A stretch of DNA of 64,000 nucleotides from Wurfbainia villosa (GCA_025175895.1 CM046000.1:35562720-35626719); one strand, 5' to 3'; positions 11,175-23,274 are shown, counted from the first letter of the stretch. Notes: generated from the letters alone by a model not told the origin. Numbers and translations: made by a program.

Positions 11175-12203
11175 ATCTCCCCCTTTTTGATCTATGGCAA
11201 ACCAACACAAAGTTAAGAAAAATTAAAGAATAAAACAGGTATAGTAGAAGATGAATGTGAAGATGAATATCATTTCCAAAAACTCCCCCTTAACCCTAGG
11301 TGAGTTTTGAAAGAGATAATTTAATTTTCAAAATTAAATTTTATGTTACTCCCCCTTAACTTTTGCTCTTCTCCCCCTTTTGCCATAAATCAAAAAAATT
11401 GGGGTTTTTATATAAAATAGGGTTTTGAAAACAATATCGTATATGCATGCATCTAGATAAATCAAATATGAGTCCAAACATGCGTCTAGCAGTAGTTAGA
11501 TAGATTGGTTCGAGGTGTGTCCCTCTGCACCAATAATCTAAAGGTTTATAATATAACCCTTAGGGTTAGTTTACTCTCCCCCTTAGTCAAATATATGAAG
11601 TATAAGAGATGTAGGGGGCACTAAACTTTGGTCTGAGAGTTGTTAAGTACAATAGTTGAGAAAATAAGTAGTATTTTGAAGAGATTGTTTTAAGTATATT
11701 TCAATTATCCTTAACATCTCACCCATTCTATGTGTCTTAGAATTTGTTCACCTTATATGTTTTGTGAGATGATTTTAAAATGATTAAAGATAGTCAACCT
11801 TGGGTTAGATTCGGATTTAACCTTTAGATCGTTAAGTAACTTTTCGAGAAACTGGCTTCCAGGTCGTGGCGAGGCACAGGAGTCATCTTTGATCGGAACA
11901 ACGACCACTTCCTTAGACAAAGCCAAATTCAAGAAAATATCACTTAAGTCACTTAGGGTTACTTCCTGGTCTAACTAGTTTAGGATACGGTGAGGTAGCT
12001 TCAGCTAGTTCCACTCGGTCAAGTGCACCAAGCTAGATACGCCTTATCTAGCTCGAATACACGAGACTTTGTTTCCCTAACGTACTATCATCTCTCCGCG
12101 TCCTAATACTATGTTGTCAAGAGTTGACTAACCATTTACCCTATCTAGCCATTCTAAAAATTAAAGTAAAATATGCAATGGTTTTGCTAAGTAAGCGGGT
12201 ATA
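11175..12203 (-). other. SIRE-1 3' region: PPT, extra PPTs, hairpin, spacer block
   Basis: The polypurine tract (sense ATCAAAAAGGGGGAGAT) is at 11175-11191, with more AGGGGGAG-type tracts at about 11283, 11352, 11371 and 11577. The inverted repeat CATCTCAC/GTGAGATG sits at 11715-11722 and 11764-11771. A block at about 11840-11940 is shared with the gag-pol spacers of SIRE-2 (about 17180-17265) and SIRE-3 (about 58630-58710). Pol, expected between hairpin and PPT, is absent. Confidence 0.75.
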
Positions 12204-13714
12204 CTATTTTAGTGTTAGCTCCCCCCCTGGACCATTGAACCAATATGGTCTATTCAAATAATGAACTTGATCCTGGGGAATCCAAACCTTATTAGTCCTT
12301 ATATGTGAGTTCAATAAAACCTTTGGGACCCATGCTTGGACTCTTTGATGACTACGATTTACGATAGACATATAAGACCTATTCGTAGTCTTTGACTTAA
12401 ATCCAAGTCCGACTTTGTTGTACACGGCTCTTTGGGTTCCAAGTAGTCAATTAAGGTTCTTAGAACCCAATGTGAACCTTTCCAACCTAGCCTCAACCTC
12501 TTGAACTCGGTCTTTCAAGAGAGAATTCTCCTCCTCAAGTTTTTCAATTTGGGTTGAGTTTCCCTCTTGAACTTGACTAGTTGAAGAGGTTAGAGTAGCC
12601 TCTTGCTTGAGGGTTTCAACCTCCTCAAGTAACGACTCAACCCTAGACTCGGACTTAGTTAATTTCCTATTAAGCATTTTAATTGTATTGTAAAGCTTAT
12701 GAATTAGTGAGCGGCTAACCTTAATTTTCTCTTTTGGTCCAGCTTTGAGTTGCTTCTCGAAGTAGTTCTCGAGTTCGGAGTCGGTGTTATAGGTGGACTC
12801 GGCTTCGGATTCTGACTCGGACTCCTCCGGTCTTGCCATGTAAGCTATGTCTTCTTTGTTGTCCCAAGTTGCATGGAAGGCTTTCCTTGCTCCCTTTTTC
12901 TTTTGGTTCTTGTACTTCAATTTCCTTCTTCTTTTCAAACTATTCTCCACACAATGTTCACTATTTCTTCCACCTCTTCTGATTCGGACTCTGATTCGTC
13001 TTCGGGTTTGAGTTCATCTACTTGCCTAGTAAGTGGCTTGCTTCTTTGTCCTGCAAGTAGAGCAATACCTCTCTCGGCCCGGACCACGTTAGTTTGCTCG
13101 TGAAGTTCAAACTCGGAAAATAATTTGTCTAACCTAAGCTTTGAAAGGTCCTTAGAGACCTTGTAGACATCGACAATGGATGCCCACAAGGTAGTCCTAG
13201 GGAAAGCATTTAAAGCGTACCTTATAAGGTCCCGATTCTCTACGGCTTGCCCGATCGAGTGAAGACCATTGACGATGTCTTGGATCTGCACATGTAATTG
13301 GGTGGCAGTCTCGCGATCCTGCATCTTTAGATTGTACAGTTTATTTAAAAGTAAATATCTTTTACATACCTTAGCATCGGGCGTCCCTTCGTGTAGATCA
13401 ATCAATTTGTTCCAGAGGTCTTTGGCACTAATGAATGGACCGATGCGGTTGAGCTCCTCCTTGGACAAGCCACATTGTAATATTTGAGTTGCTCTTGCAT
13501 CGGCTTCGATTTGCCTCTTGGTTGTATTTGTCCACTTATTGAAATCCAAGGTCTCTCCTTGATCATTGGTGGGTAGAGCAAAGCCGGTTTGGATCATTAT
13601 CCAAGTCTCGATTTGTGTTTTCAAGAAACACTCCATCCGATCTTTCCAATAACGGAAATCATTTTCGTTAAAGAACGGAGGTCGGGTGGTGCTATACCCC
13701 TCAATGTGAGCCAT
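12204..13714 (-). pseudogene. gag: SIRE-1 gag, broken, zinc knuckle deleted
   Basis: The start is ATG at 13714 (MAHIEGYS, as in SIRE-3). The N-terminal gag domain is open to 12935, then shifts frame; the rest lies at 12950-12447 and 12425-12204. Compared with SIRE-3, the part with the CCHC knuckle and its basic flank is missing at the junction near 12940, so RNA binding would be lost. A coiled coil of Glu/Lys/Leu heptads lies about 12470-12700 and contains STQIE, resembling an LC8 (dynein light chain) binding motif. The tail has WVPK-like and WIPQD motifs ending in a Gly-rich stretch. At least two frame breaks make this a pseudogene. Confidence 0.85.
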
Positions 13715-13861
13715 TAAGTCTCTTGCAAAAGCATGAATAAAAACCAAAGAGAATTCCAAGACTTGGTCTTGGATTAGTAGTGCGGGAAATAATAGGAAAT
13801 AAATAGAAATAAATAAGAAGAATAAGAAACTAACAAAAACTGGAAACTTACGACCTTCGGT
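13715..13861 (-). other. SIRE-1 leader, gag-proximal part
   Basis: Untranslated leader between gag and the SIRE-2 insertion, ending with the target site tcggt (13857-13861). It resumes at 21995 and again at 27571. Confidence 0.75.
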
Positions 13862-15243
13862 TGTTAGTGCAGTGGGCACCAAAGTCGAACCGGTATTTTG
13901 ATTATGGCAAAAGGCTCAATAGTTAAGGGTATATTTGTTATCTTACGAGCTCAATTAAGTGTGCAGAAATGCTAAAGTTGAGCGGAAGGTCTGCGACACC
14001 CGGTGGGAACCGAGGTGGTCGGGCAACGCCAGAGGGACTTCGGAGGAAGCCGAGGTACTCGGGTGAAGACCGGAAGCGAGGCTACAAGGTAAGCTCGTGT
14101 GAAAGCGAAGCAAGGTCGTTAAGCGTAGATCCGACCCAATACCTCCAATGGAAGGTCTAGGTCGAGATCAGATGGTTAGAACCATCGTACTTTATATTTT
14201 AAGCTAACTTGTACTGCAGTCCAAAACCCTTTGACCAGTCGTCTACTACAGTCAACTGCTAGTCAAGTTCCAGCCTCGAGAAGAGCTCGAATTTCAAGGG
14301 GGTGAATTTGGACTTGACTCGTGTTTTGGTACAAAGGGTGATGTGGCATCAAGGTGGACATCCAAACCATCACCAAGCTTGGACCCCCAAAATTAGGTGA
14401 TGTGGCACAAGTTGGATGGCTCCAACAAGTTGGCGTGAAGGCCTCCTTGAGGTGGCACAAGATGGTTGGCTCCCATGATGTGGCACAAGTTGGATGGCTC
14501 CAACAAGTTGGCGTGAAGGCCTCCTTGAGGTGGCACAAGATGGTTGGCTCCCATGATGTGGCACAAGTTGGATGGCTCCAACAAGTTGGCGTGAAGGCTT
14601 CCTTGAGGTGGCACAAAGTGGTTGGATGAGCACCTCATCTTTGAGTTGGCACAAGGTGGTTGGATGAAGCACCTCATCCTTGAGTTGGCGCAAAGGATGT
14701 GGATGAGCAAGACTTAGGGGATAAGAACCTCACCTTGGACACTACCTATGTCTAAATTCATAGATCAATGTCCATAAATAGACATGTTCACGCCAAGCAA
14801 AAAACAAGAATTAAAGAGCTCTCAACACGCCGTCGTAACGCCGCTACTACTACTCACATTTGCTACGACGAAGTGCCGCCGACAACGAAAGCTACATCTT
14901 CTACTTATAAGAGTTGTCGGTATATTTATTTAAGTTCTACTTCTTTAAATTGTCTTTGTGCTTTAATCGTAACAAGGAAAGGGGAGTGTCCTTTGCCTTG
15001 ATTTCTTTTGTAATCGTTCTACCTCCAACGAGGAGGAGTGGTTTTAGTGAATTGTTCTCCGTGACGTGATCAAGGATCACTAGGGCCGTGGATTAGCAAT
15101 CGAAAGATTGTGAACCACGAAAAATATCTTGTCTACTTTATATTTCCACTGTGCATTCTCTACTTGCTTTTACTTATTGCAAAAGTTTTTAACGACATCA
15201 GACGCTTATTCACCCCCCCTCTAGCTTACACTTCGATCCAACA
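13862..15243 (+). repeat. SIRE-2 5' LTR
   Basis: Contains three 78-bp tandem units (14401-14634) that are also in the 3' LTR, and about 40 bp (14004-14043) missing from the 3' LTR between CGG copies. A possible TATA (CCATAAATA) is at about 14772-14780. C-rich box at 15208-15225. Confidence 0.92.
14401..14634 (+). repeat. 78-bp tandem repeat, 3 units, in SIRE-2 5' LTR
   Basis: Units begin TGTGGCACAAGTTGG at 14401, 14479 and 14557; the third diverges at its end. Because 78 is a multiple of three, all frames stay open and give repeat-like frames on both strands. I see no reason to call these proteins. Confidence 0.93.
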
Positions 15244-15600
15244 ATTGGTATCGAGTCGGCGCTAAGATTCGTGAAACCACCAATCTAGCTTTGTTTTTCT
15301 TTTTTACAGATTTTTTATTTATTTATTTCTGTATAATTATTTCACTTGCTTATCTTCTCCTACATATAGAATTGCATTAGAGGCTTTAGGATCCGGATAA
15401 GGTTGTCCTTCGTTAGATCCCGAGTAAGGTTGTCCTCCGGAACTTCAACGACATTCGTGATTTGATTGTTTATTTCTTTTGCAAGTTACATTTTATATAT
15501 CTTTTTACTTCAAGATTACTAATCCAAGACGAAAGTCTTGGAATATTCTTTCAGGTGTGTTTTGCAAGATTCTTTTCGTCGCTCTTCTTCTTGTTTTTAA
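15244..15600 (+). other. SIRE-2 primer site and leader
   Basis: TGGTATCGAGTCGG from 15246 corresponds to the canonical TGGTATCAGAGCCGG with changes, so the initiator tRNA-Met site is mutated. The untranslated leader continues to the gag ATG at 15601 and resembles the SIRE-3 leader. Confidence 0.7.
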
Positions 15601-16957
15601 ATGGCCCATCTCGAAGGGTTTAGCACCGCCCAACTTCGCTTTACAACGGTAATGACTTTCGTTATTGGAAGGGTCGGATGGAATGCTTTCTTAAAACCCA
15701 AATCGAGATGTGGATCGTAATCCAAACCGGTTTCACACTTCCTAGTAAAGAAGATGGTGAATCTTTGGGTTACGATCAATGGTCAAATTCCATGAAAAAC
15801 AAGTAGAAGCCGATGCCAAGGCAACTCAAATCTTGCAATGTGGGTTGTCCAAGGAAGAGCTCAACCGGCCGCCCCTTCATTAGTGCAAAGGACTTATGGA
15901 CCAAGCTAGTGGAACTACACGATAAGGCACCGATTTACACTAAGGTATGTAAAAGAGATTTACTTTAAATAAATTGTATAACTTGAAAATGCAGGAAAAC
16001 GAGACCGCAACTCAACTACATGCTCGTGATCCAAGACATCACAACCAACTCCATGCCATCGACAAAAGGTCGAGAATCGCGACCTTATCGTATTCTCTTA
16101 ACTCGCTTCCTAGACCACCTTGTGGGCATCCATGGTCGATGCCTACAAGGTCTCCAAGGACCTTTCTAAAATTAGGTTAGACGAATTGTTTTCGAACTTG
16201 AATTACATGAGCAAACTAACGTGGTCCAGCCGAGAAGAGTATTGTGTTAGTTGCGGTGTTCCAAGAAGAAGAAGCCCCCAAGCAAGCCACCACTGAGGAA
16301 GAAGACGTATATCCAAGCTCTAATGGCTAAGCCGATCGAGCACGACCAAACCAAGAAGAGTCCGAGTCCGAACCGGCGATGAGCTTCCATTCAAGATAAG
16401 CCACTGATCCGTGATCCGGCTCAAAAGAATCATTAAGGGTAAGTCGGTCGTTACTTAATACTTCAGTATGGTACCAAATTTTTAAATAGCAAAACTAGCT
16501 AAGTCCGAGTCCAAGGTCGAGACCCTAATTGAGGAGGTTAACCTTCAAACATGAGGTCTCCTAACCTCTTCGACTACTGTATTCAAGAGGAGGACTCAAC
16601 CTGCTGAAAAGCTTGAAGTTGAGAACTCGCTTGAAAACACAAGTCGAAGACCTTAGGAACACGTTGGAAAGGTTCACTTTGGGATCCAAGGGACTTGACC
16701 TCTTACTTGGATCACAAAGGGCCGTACAACAAGGCGGACTCGGGTTTAACTCAAATACAACCAATAAGTCATATATGTCTATAGTAAACCAACATAAGAA
16801 AAATGTCCAAGCATGGGTCCCTAAGACCACTTTGATTTCAACTTTAGGATCTAACATGTATTGGGTTCCCAAGGACCAAATTCACTATGTGAATAGACCC
16901 ACTCGATTCAATGGTCCAGGGGGAGCCAGTACAAAATGTATTTTTGTTAAGTCTTAG
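15601..16957 (+). pseudogene. gag: SIRE-2 gag, many frameshifts
   Basis: The ATG at 15601 (MAHLEGF-like) lines up with SIRE-3 gag, but small indels break the frame repeatedly. The zinc knuckle region is not intact. The C-terminal part (16613-16957) is open: end of the coiled coil, the LERFTLGSKGLDLLLGSQRA motif, two WVPK motifs and a Gly-rich end. This tail shows what SIRE-3 lost through its own frameshift. Inactive. Confidence 0.82.
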
Positions 16958-17450
16958 AAATTGCATGCTTAGTTTTTCCTTTATTTTTAGAATGGTTAGA
17001 TAGGACTCATAACCAACTAAAATCCTGCGAAAAGATTGAGCCTCGGGGAGCCTCTTTTCAAAAATAAATCAACTAAAATCCTACGAAAAGATTGAGCCTC
17101 GGGGAGCCTCTTTTCAAAAATAACTAGTTAGACCAAGATGTAGTCTCAAGTAAGTCGAGTTATCAATTTCTTGAAATTAGCTTTGTCTAAGGAAGTGGTC
17201 GTTGTTCCGATCAAAGAAGGCCTCTGTGCCTCGCCACGACCTGGAAGCTAATCTCTTGAAAAGATTACTTGATGAGCTTAGACTAAATCCGAATCTAACC
17301 TAATGTTGGTTAATTTAAATTCATTAAAATTAATCAAGTAAAATTGAAAGTCATCTCACAGTAACACATAGGAATAACATGTTTTGATCATGTAGATATT
17401 GGTGAGATGATTTAGGTTTAAAAAACTTACAAACAACCCTTTAGTAATTC
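16958..17450 (+). other. SIRE-2 gag-pol spacer with duplicated hairpin
   Basis: Two direct copies of about 55 bp (about 17013-17066 and 17069-17123) each have GAAAAGA and TCTTTTC arms around a CTCGGGGAG core. The inverted repeat CATCTCAC/GTGAGATG is at 17352-17359 and 17402-17409. A deletion then removes protease and integrase zinc region relative to SIRE-3, joining the spacer to the integrase core near 17450. Confidence 0.75.
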
Positions 17451-19958
17451 CATTGAGCTCCTACACATGGATCTATTTGATTCACATGGAGCTAAGTCAC
17501 TCAATGGTAGTCAATTTTGCTTAGTCATAATTGACGACTATTCTAGATTTACTTGGGTTAGGTTTATCAAACATAAAAATGATACCCTAGACCAACTAAT
17601 CAATCTTTGTAGGTTAATCAAAAATCAAAAGAACCTTAAGATTAAAAGACTTAGAAGCGATCATGGTGGTGAATTCGAAAACCACAGGTTTACAGATTTC
17701 TGTAACCTAAACGGATACCACCATGAGTTTTCATGTCCTAGAACCCCACAACAAAATGGGTTAGTCGAACGGAAAAATAGAACCCTACAAGAAGCCGCTA
17801 GGACAATGTTAAACGAGTATAACCTACCCGATAGATTTTGCGAGGTAGTTAGTACGGCTTGCTATGTCCAAAATAGGATCCTTATGGTAACGAGGCACCT
17901 TAAGACCTCAGACGAGATTTATCACGATAAAATACCTAACATCAAGTACTTTAGGGTATTTGGGTGTAAGGTACATATCCTAAACACTAAGGATTACCTA
18001 GGGAAATTTACATCCAAGACCTCATCGAACCTTTCTAGGATACTCAACCACCAAGAGAGCTTATAGGGTATACAATCACGACACTCTTAGAGTCGAAGAA
18101 ACCATTAATATAGTTTTCGACGAAGGACACGAACCCGTTCAATCCTTAACAAAACCAACTAGCAAAGCAACTTATAGCGAACCCGACTCGGATCTTGAAC
18201 TTGAATCTCGTCCTAACCCAAGTCATCCTATCGACCAAGTGATAGATGACTCTAACCCAAGTCAAACTAGAACTCACCCAAGTCATCCTATCGACCAAGT
18301 GATAGATGACCCTAACCCGAGTCACACTAAGACTCAAACAAATCATCCTATCAATCAAGTTATAGGTGATCCAAATTTAGGGTTCGAACTAGAGCTTCAT
18401 AAAAACCTTAGTCAAATCTCGTTAATTTCCAAAATCGAACCCAAAACTATTGAACAAGCACTTCTTGATCCCGACTGGATTATTGCTATGCAAGAAGAGC
18501 TAGCTCAATTCACTAGAAATGAAGTCTGGGAATTAGTACCACCACCCAAAGAAAAATCAATTATTGGAACAAGGTGGGTATTTCGAAATAAACTTGATGA
18601 TAAAGGTGAAGTAGTTAGAAATAAAGCTAGGTTAGTCGCAAAAGGGTTTAGTCAAGTCGAAGGTTTAGATTACGATGAGACCTACGCCCCCGTAGCCAGA
18701 CTAGAGTCCATCCGAATGTTGTTAGCATATGCTGCACATCGAGGTTTTAAATTGTTTCAAATGGATGTCAAGTCAGCATTTTTGAATGGATACATTAAGG
18801 AAGAAGTTTACGCACCAACCTCTCGGATTCGAAAATCTAGATAAACCTGACCATGTCCTTAGACTTAAGAAAGCCCTATATGGACTCAAACAAGCCCCAA
18901 GAGCTTGGTACGAAAGGCTTTCGATCTATCTTAAGTCCAAAGGATTCAACCAAGGTTTAGTCGACCCAACCTTATTCGTTAAAACCGTAGGAAAAGAAAT
19001 CTTTATAGCCCAAATCTATGTAGATGATATAATTTTTGGAACTACCAACTCGATCCTGCTAATCGAATTCATCTCACTTATGGAAAGTGAATTTGAAATG
19101 AATTTAGTAGGAGAGTTAAGTTTCTTCTTAGGTTTACAAATTAAACAAACTAAAGATGGAATATATTTACATCAACAAAAATATACTAAGGACTTAATAA
19201 ATCGATTTGGAATGCAAGATGCTAAAATAATTAATACACCTATAGCAACTAATGTTAATATAAACGAAGATGTAGAAGGAAAACCCGTTGACCTAAAATA
19301 CTATAGGAGCGCAATAGGAAGTCTCCTATACTTAACAGCGAGCCGACCCGACATTTTATTCGCGGTAAGTATGTGCGCAAGGTTACAAACCTGTGCCAAG
19401 GAGTCTCACCTAACCCTAGTCAAGCGTATCCTTAGATATCTAAAGGGCACGCTAAACGTAGGTATTTGGTACCCTAGATCTACCGAGTTTAATCTAATCG
19501 GCTACTCCGACTCCGACTATGCCGGTAGTAAACTCGATAGAAAGAGCACGAGTGGTTGTTGTCAAATCCTCGGCTCGAGTCTAGTGAGTTAGTGCGATGG
19601 AAGCGATTGCGTTGCCTTATCTACCACCGAAGCCGAATCCGTTCCGAAGGGTGAGTGTGTCTCTCAGCTCCTGTGGATGAAGCACACTCTCCAAGACTTT
19701 AGCTTAATCTTTAACAACATTAAAACCTACAGAGATAACATTAGTTCAATTAACTTAACTAAAAATCCAATATGTCATTCTAGGACAAAACATATAGAAG
19801 TTAAACACCACTTCATTAGGGAACATGTAACTAATGGAACTATACAACTAGAGTATGTTGAGTCCAAATCAAACCTAGCGGACATCTTCACCAAACCACT
19901 ACCCGAAGCTGAATTTAGTTTATTAAGACGGAAGTTAGGTATGTGCGTAATAGAGTAG
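17451..19958 (+). pseudogene. pol: SIRE-2 pol: integrase core, RT, RNase H (disrupted)
   Basis: Would integrate and reverse-transcribe the element. Seen: integrase core with HMDLFD, LRSDHGGEF and NGLVERKNRT (the DDE triad) at 17467-18000; frame breaks near 18030 and 18810; RT with MDVKSAFLNG and the YVDD catalytic box at about 19018; RNase H with YSDSDYAG, then a TAG near 19590 where SIRE-3 has Trp; RNase H tail to the TAG at 19956-19958. Protease and the HHCC part are deleted. In RT a short loss removes the codons before GFEN. Several independent breaks, so inactive. Confidence 0.88.
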
Positions 19959-20660
19959 GATTTAAATTTTTCTATATATGTACTCTATTTTTGCTTCTTT
20001 TTATGAAATTAGCCTAAGTCTTACCTTAGAAATCATATACCTATAGATTTAAGGAGCCAACACATCTCACAACACATAGGACTAATGTGTTTGTGTACTT
20101 AGCCAATGAGATAGGCGTGAGATGTTAGGACCTTACTCCTGGTTCCAGATGTAGATTCAGTGCATCGATATGAACCATGGAGTATAATTATTTAAAATTA
20201 ATCAACTCCTTCAAGACTTATTGATCATTCTATATCAATCAAGTCCAACCGGAGTTGTACATTTTAGATGAACATATTTTCAAGCTTATTATTATTTTGG
20301 GAATAATAATTTGGGAACTTGCTTGGACTTACAAACCCTAAAATATATTTACAAACTTTTTGAGTTAAGGCAAAAGGGGGAGAAAGTCACAAAAGTAACC
20401 AAAATTAACCAAAATTAAAGGGGAATAAAGTAAACAAAATTATTACCTTTTATAATTCCGATTACTTAAGCAACTATTAAGGGGGAGTAAAAATTATTTT
20501 TCAAGAACTCACCTTCGGTCAAGGGGGAGGTTACCTCAAAGGGGAGAACTTGAAACAATAATATTTCTCATTCATGCTTAATCATTATGCTAGCTTACTG
20601 TTATGCTTAATTTTTCCTTAACTTTTGTGTCGGTTTGCCATGAATCAAAAAGGGGGAGAT
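19959..20660 (+). other. SIRE-2 3' untranslated region and PPT
   Basis: Inverted repeat CATCTCAC (20063-20070) / GTGAGATG (20117-20124) with an inner AACACAT/ATGTGTT pair. Extra purine tracts lie at about 20385, 20478, 20521 and 20539; the main PPT AAAAAGGGGGAGAT is at 20647-20660, abutting the LTR. No env-like frame. Confidence 0.75.
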
Positions 20661-21994
20661 TGTTAGTGCAGTGGGCACCAAAGTCGAACCGGTATTTTGA
20701 TTATGGCAAAAGGCTCAATAGTTAAGGGTATATTTGTTATCTTACGAGCTCAATTAAGTGTGCAGAAATGCTAAAGTTGAGCGGAAGGTCTGCGACACCC
20801 GGAGGAAGCCGAGGTACTCGGGTGAAGACCGGAAGCGAGGCTACAAGGTAAGCTCGTGTGAAAGCGAAGCAAGGTCGTTAAGCGTAGATCCGACCCAATA
20901 CCTCCAATGGAAGGTCTAGGTCGAGATCAGATGGTTAGAACCATCGTACTTTATATTTTAACAAAACCCTTTGACTAAATGCGTCTACTGATACCAACTG
21001 CTGGTCTAGTTCCAGCCTCGAGAAGAGCTCGAATTTCAAGGGGGTGAATTTGGACTTGACTCGTGTTTTGGTACAAAGGGTGATGTGGCATCAAGGTGGA
21101 CATCCAAACCATCACCAAGCTTGGACCCCCAAAATTAGGTGATGTGGCACAAGTTGGATGGCTCCAACAAGTTGGCGTGAAGGCCTCCTTGAGGTGGCAC
21201 AAGATGGTTGGCTCCCATGATGTGGCACAAGTTGGATGGCTCCAACAAGTTGGCGTGAAGGCCTCCTTGAGGTGGCACAAGATGGTTGGCTCCCATGATG
21301 TGGCACAAGTTGGATGGCTCCAACAAGTTGGCGTGAAGGCTTCCTTGAGGTGGCACAAAGTGGTTGGATGAGCACCTCATCTTTGAGTTGGCACAAGGTG
21401 GTTGGATGAAGCACCTCATCCTTGAGTTGGCGCAAAGGATGTGGATGAGCAAGACTTAGGGGATAAGAACCTCACCTTGGACACTACCTATGTCTAAATT
21501 CATAGATCAATGTCCATAAATAGACATGTTCACGCCAAGCAAAAAACAAGAATTAAAGAGCTCTCAACACGCCGTCGTAACGCCGCTACTACTACTCACA
21601 TTTGCTACGACGAAGTGCCGCCGACAACGAAAGCTACATCTTCTACTTATAAGAGTTGTCGGTATATTTATTTAAGTTCTACTTCTTTAAATTGTCTTTG
21701 TGCTTTAATCGTAACAAGGAAAGGGGGAGTGTCCCTTTGCCTTGATTTCTTTTTGTAATCGTTGCTCCTACCTCCAACGAGGAGGAGTGGTTTTAGTGAA
21801 TTGCCCTCCGTACGTGATCAAGGATCACTAGGGCCGTGGATTAGCAATCGAAAGATTGTGAACCACGTAAAAATATCTTGTCTACTTTATATTTCCGCTG
21901 TGCATTCTCTACTTGCTTTTTACTTATTGCAAAAGTTTTCAACGACACCGTATCGCTATTCACCCCCCCCTCTAGCGACACTTTCGATCCAACA
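20661..21994 (+). repeat. SIRE-2 3' LTR
   Basis: Repeats the 5' LTR, including three 78-bp units at 21143-21376 and a TATA-like site at about 21514-21522. It differs at about 20960-21010 (CAGTC-rich block) and by the 40-bp gap. C-rich box at 21958-21977. Ends CCAACA, then tcggt. Confidence 0.92.
21143..21376 (+). repeat. 78-bp tandem repeat, 3 units, in SIRE-2 3' LTR
   Basis: Same array as 14401-14634 with units at 21143, 21221 and 21299, so the expansion predates this insertion. Confidence 0.93.
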
Positions 21995-22110
21995 TCGGTG
22001 TCCCCGAAAGGCTACTGAACGTTGGATTTTGGGGCTGGAAACAGCTTGTTACGAGGGTAAACCCTCATAAGAAATGTAGATCTCTCAGAGAGCTTCGATT
22101 TGGTAGGTAG
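21995..22110 (-). other. SIRE-1 leader, middle part
   Basis: Leader sequence between SIRE-2 and TRG-2, starting with tcggt and ending with the TRG-2 target site ggtag (22106-22110). Confidence 0.75.
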
Positions 22111-23274
22111 TGTAGGGGATCGGTGCGCCGGCTAGAGGGGGGTGAATAGCCCTTTTCGCTTGGATGCCGGTATTTGCTCGTCTACAAAACTAATTAGCGC
22201 AAGCGGAAGACTAATAAAGACAAGCAAATAGAAATACGAGAAAACAAACGCTAACAAAGAATGTAACGTGGTTCACGGCTACGCCGCTAATCCACGGTCC
22301 TTGATTCGTCCTCGGTGAATCACTCCGCTTAACCAATCCACTAAATGGTCTCTCCTTTGCACCAAGCTAGGTGGAGGTAACCTTTACAATCAAGATCACT
22401 CTTCTTACAAATAGAATAGAGTAAAAGCGAGTAAGAAGAGTTTAGAGCTTGTGGGGCACTAGGAAGATCACTTGGAGCATAAACATTAGCCTCTCAAAGG
22501 CTTACACCCTCCCTTTTTATAGGGAGGGCTGTTTTCTTCCGCCATCACGATTGCCGCCGGCCTCGAACACGCCGGATCCCGACCGTTGTAGTCCAACGGA
22601 ACTCTTGGCGGATCGATGGACCTCATCGCCGACCATCGCCTCCGTAGTCGATCGCCGCTCGGCTATGAACGGTTCTGCGCCAAAACCCTATTGACCCGAT
22701 CGCGCGCTTTCAGCCGATCGATGGTCTTGGCACGATCGGCCCACGTATGGCGATCTGCCACAATCGATCGTATACGATCGAACTCACTCGACTCGAAGCG
22801 ATCGCCATGACATGGCAATGATCGGCGGTGTCGGGAAAACTCATCCGACACTTGGCCAAATGGCCAAGTTTCACCTAAGAGCTACCCTTCCCCGGGTTAT
22901 AATCGCTCACTCTCATCTCTCGGAGTCCCTCGCCTTCGAAGTTCTCTTCGTTCTCGGCCACGTCCCTCGGCAGCATCAGGCGCACGGCTCTGCAATGCTC
23001 CTTCGCGTCTCTTGCCTCGAAGTCTACTTCCTCCGGCTTCACTCCAAGCTTCTCGTCCGGCGGTCCCTCGGATGCTCCAAGCGCACGGCTTCCGCAAAGC
23101 TATCCTTCACCGACTCAAGGCACGAGTCATGAGATGTGAAACTTGCCACGGCTCCATGTGCGAATTACTAAGTCCTGCACGACTTCAACGCACATATCAC
23201 ATCAACATATCAAACTAACTTAAACCCATTGCCACACCATCAAAACCATATTACGGCAAGAGATTGCCCTAACA
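22111..23274 (-). repeat. TRG-2 3' LTR (left copy)
   Basis: TGTAGGGG to CCTAACA on the plus strand. TATA box (sense CTATAAAAAG) at 22513-22522. The block 22540-22830 lacks CAGTCGACTG palindromes and is full of CGATCG, unlike the right copy. C-rich box at 22131-22147. Confidence 0.92.

Larger units (their letters stand above)
13862..21994 (+). mobile_element. SIRE-2: decayed Sirevirus inserted in SIRE-1 leader
   Basis: Flanked by tcggt (13857-13861 and 21995-21999). LTRs at 13862-15243 and 20661-21994 with TGTTAG...CCAACA ends, a mutated primer site after the 5' LTR and a purine tract at 20647-20660. Internal DNA holds a frameshifted gag and a pol lacking protease and the integrase zinc-binding part. 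Orientation is opposite to its host SIRE-1. Confidence 0.93.

Noticed and set aside
13715..13882. Upstream extension of SIRE-1 gag with hydrophobic residues
   Set aside because: It reads leader and then SIRE-2 LTR sequence; the true start is the ATG at 13714 as in SIRE-2 and SIRE-3.
14263..14710. Long repeat-like frames on both strands in the SIRE-2 LTR (also 20975-21452)
   Set aside because: They arise because the 78-bp unit is a multiple of three; frames are open on both strands and have no family resemblance.
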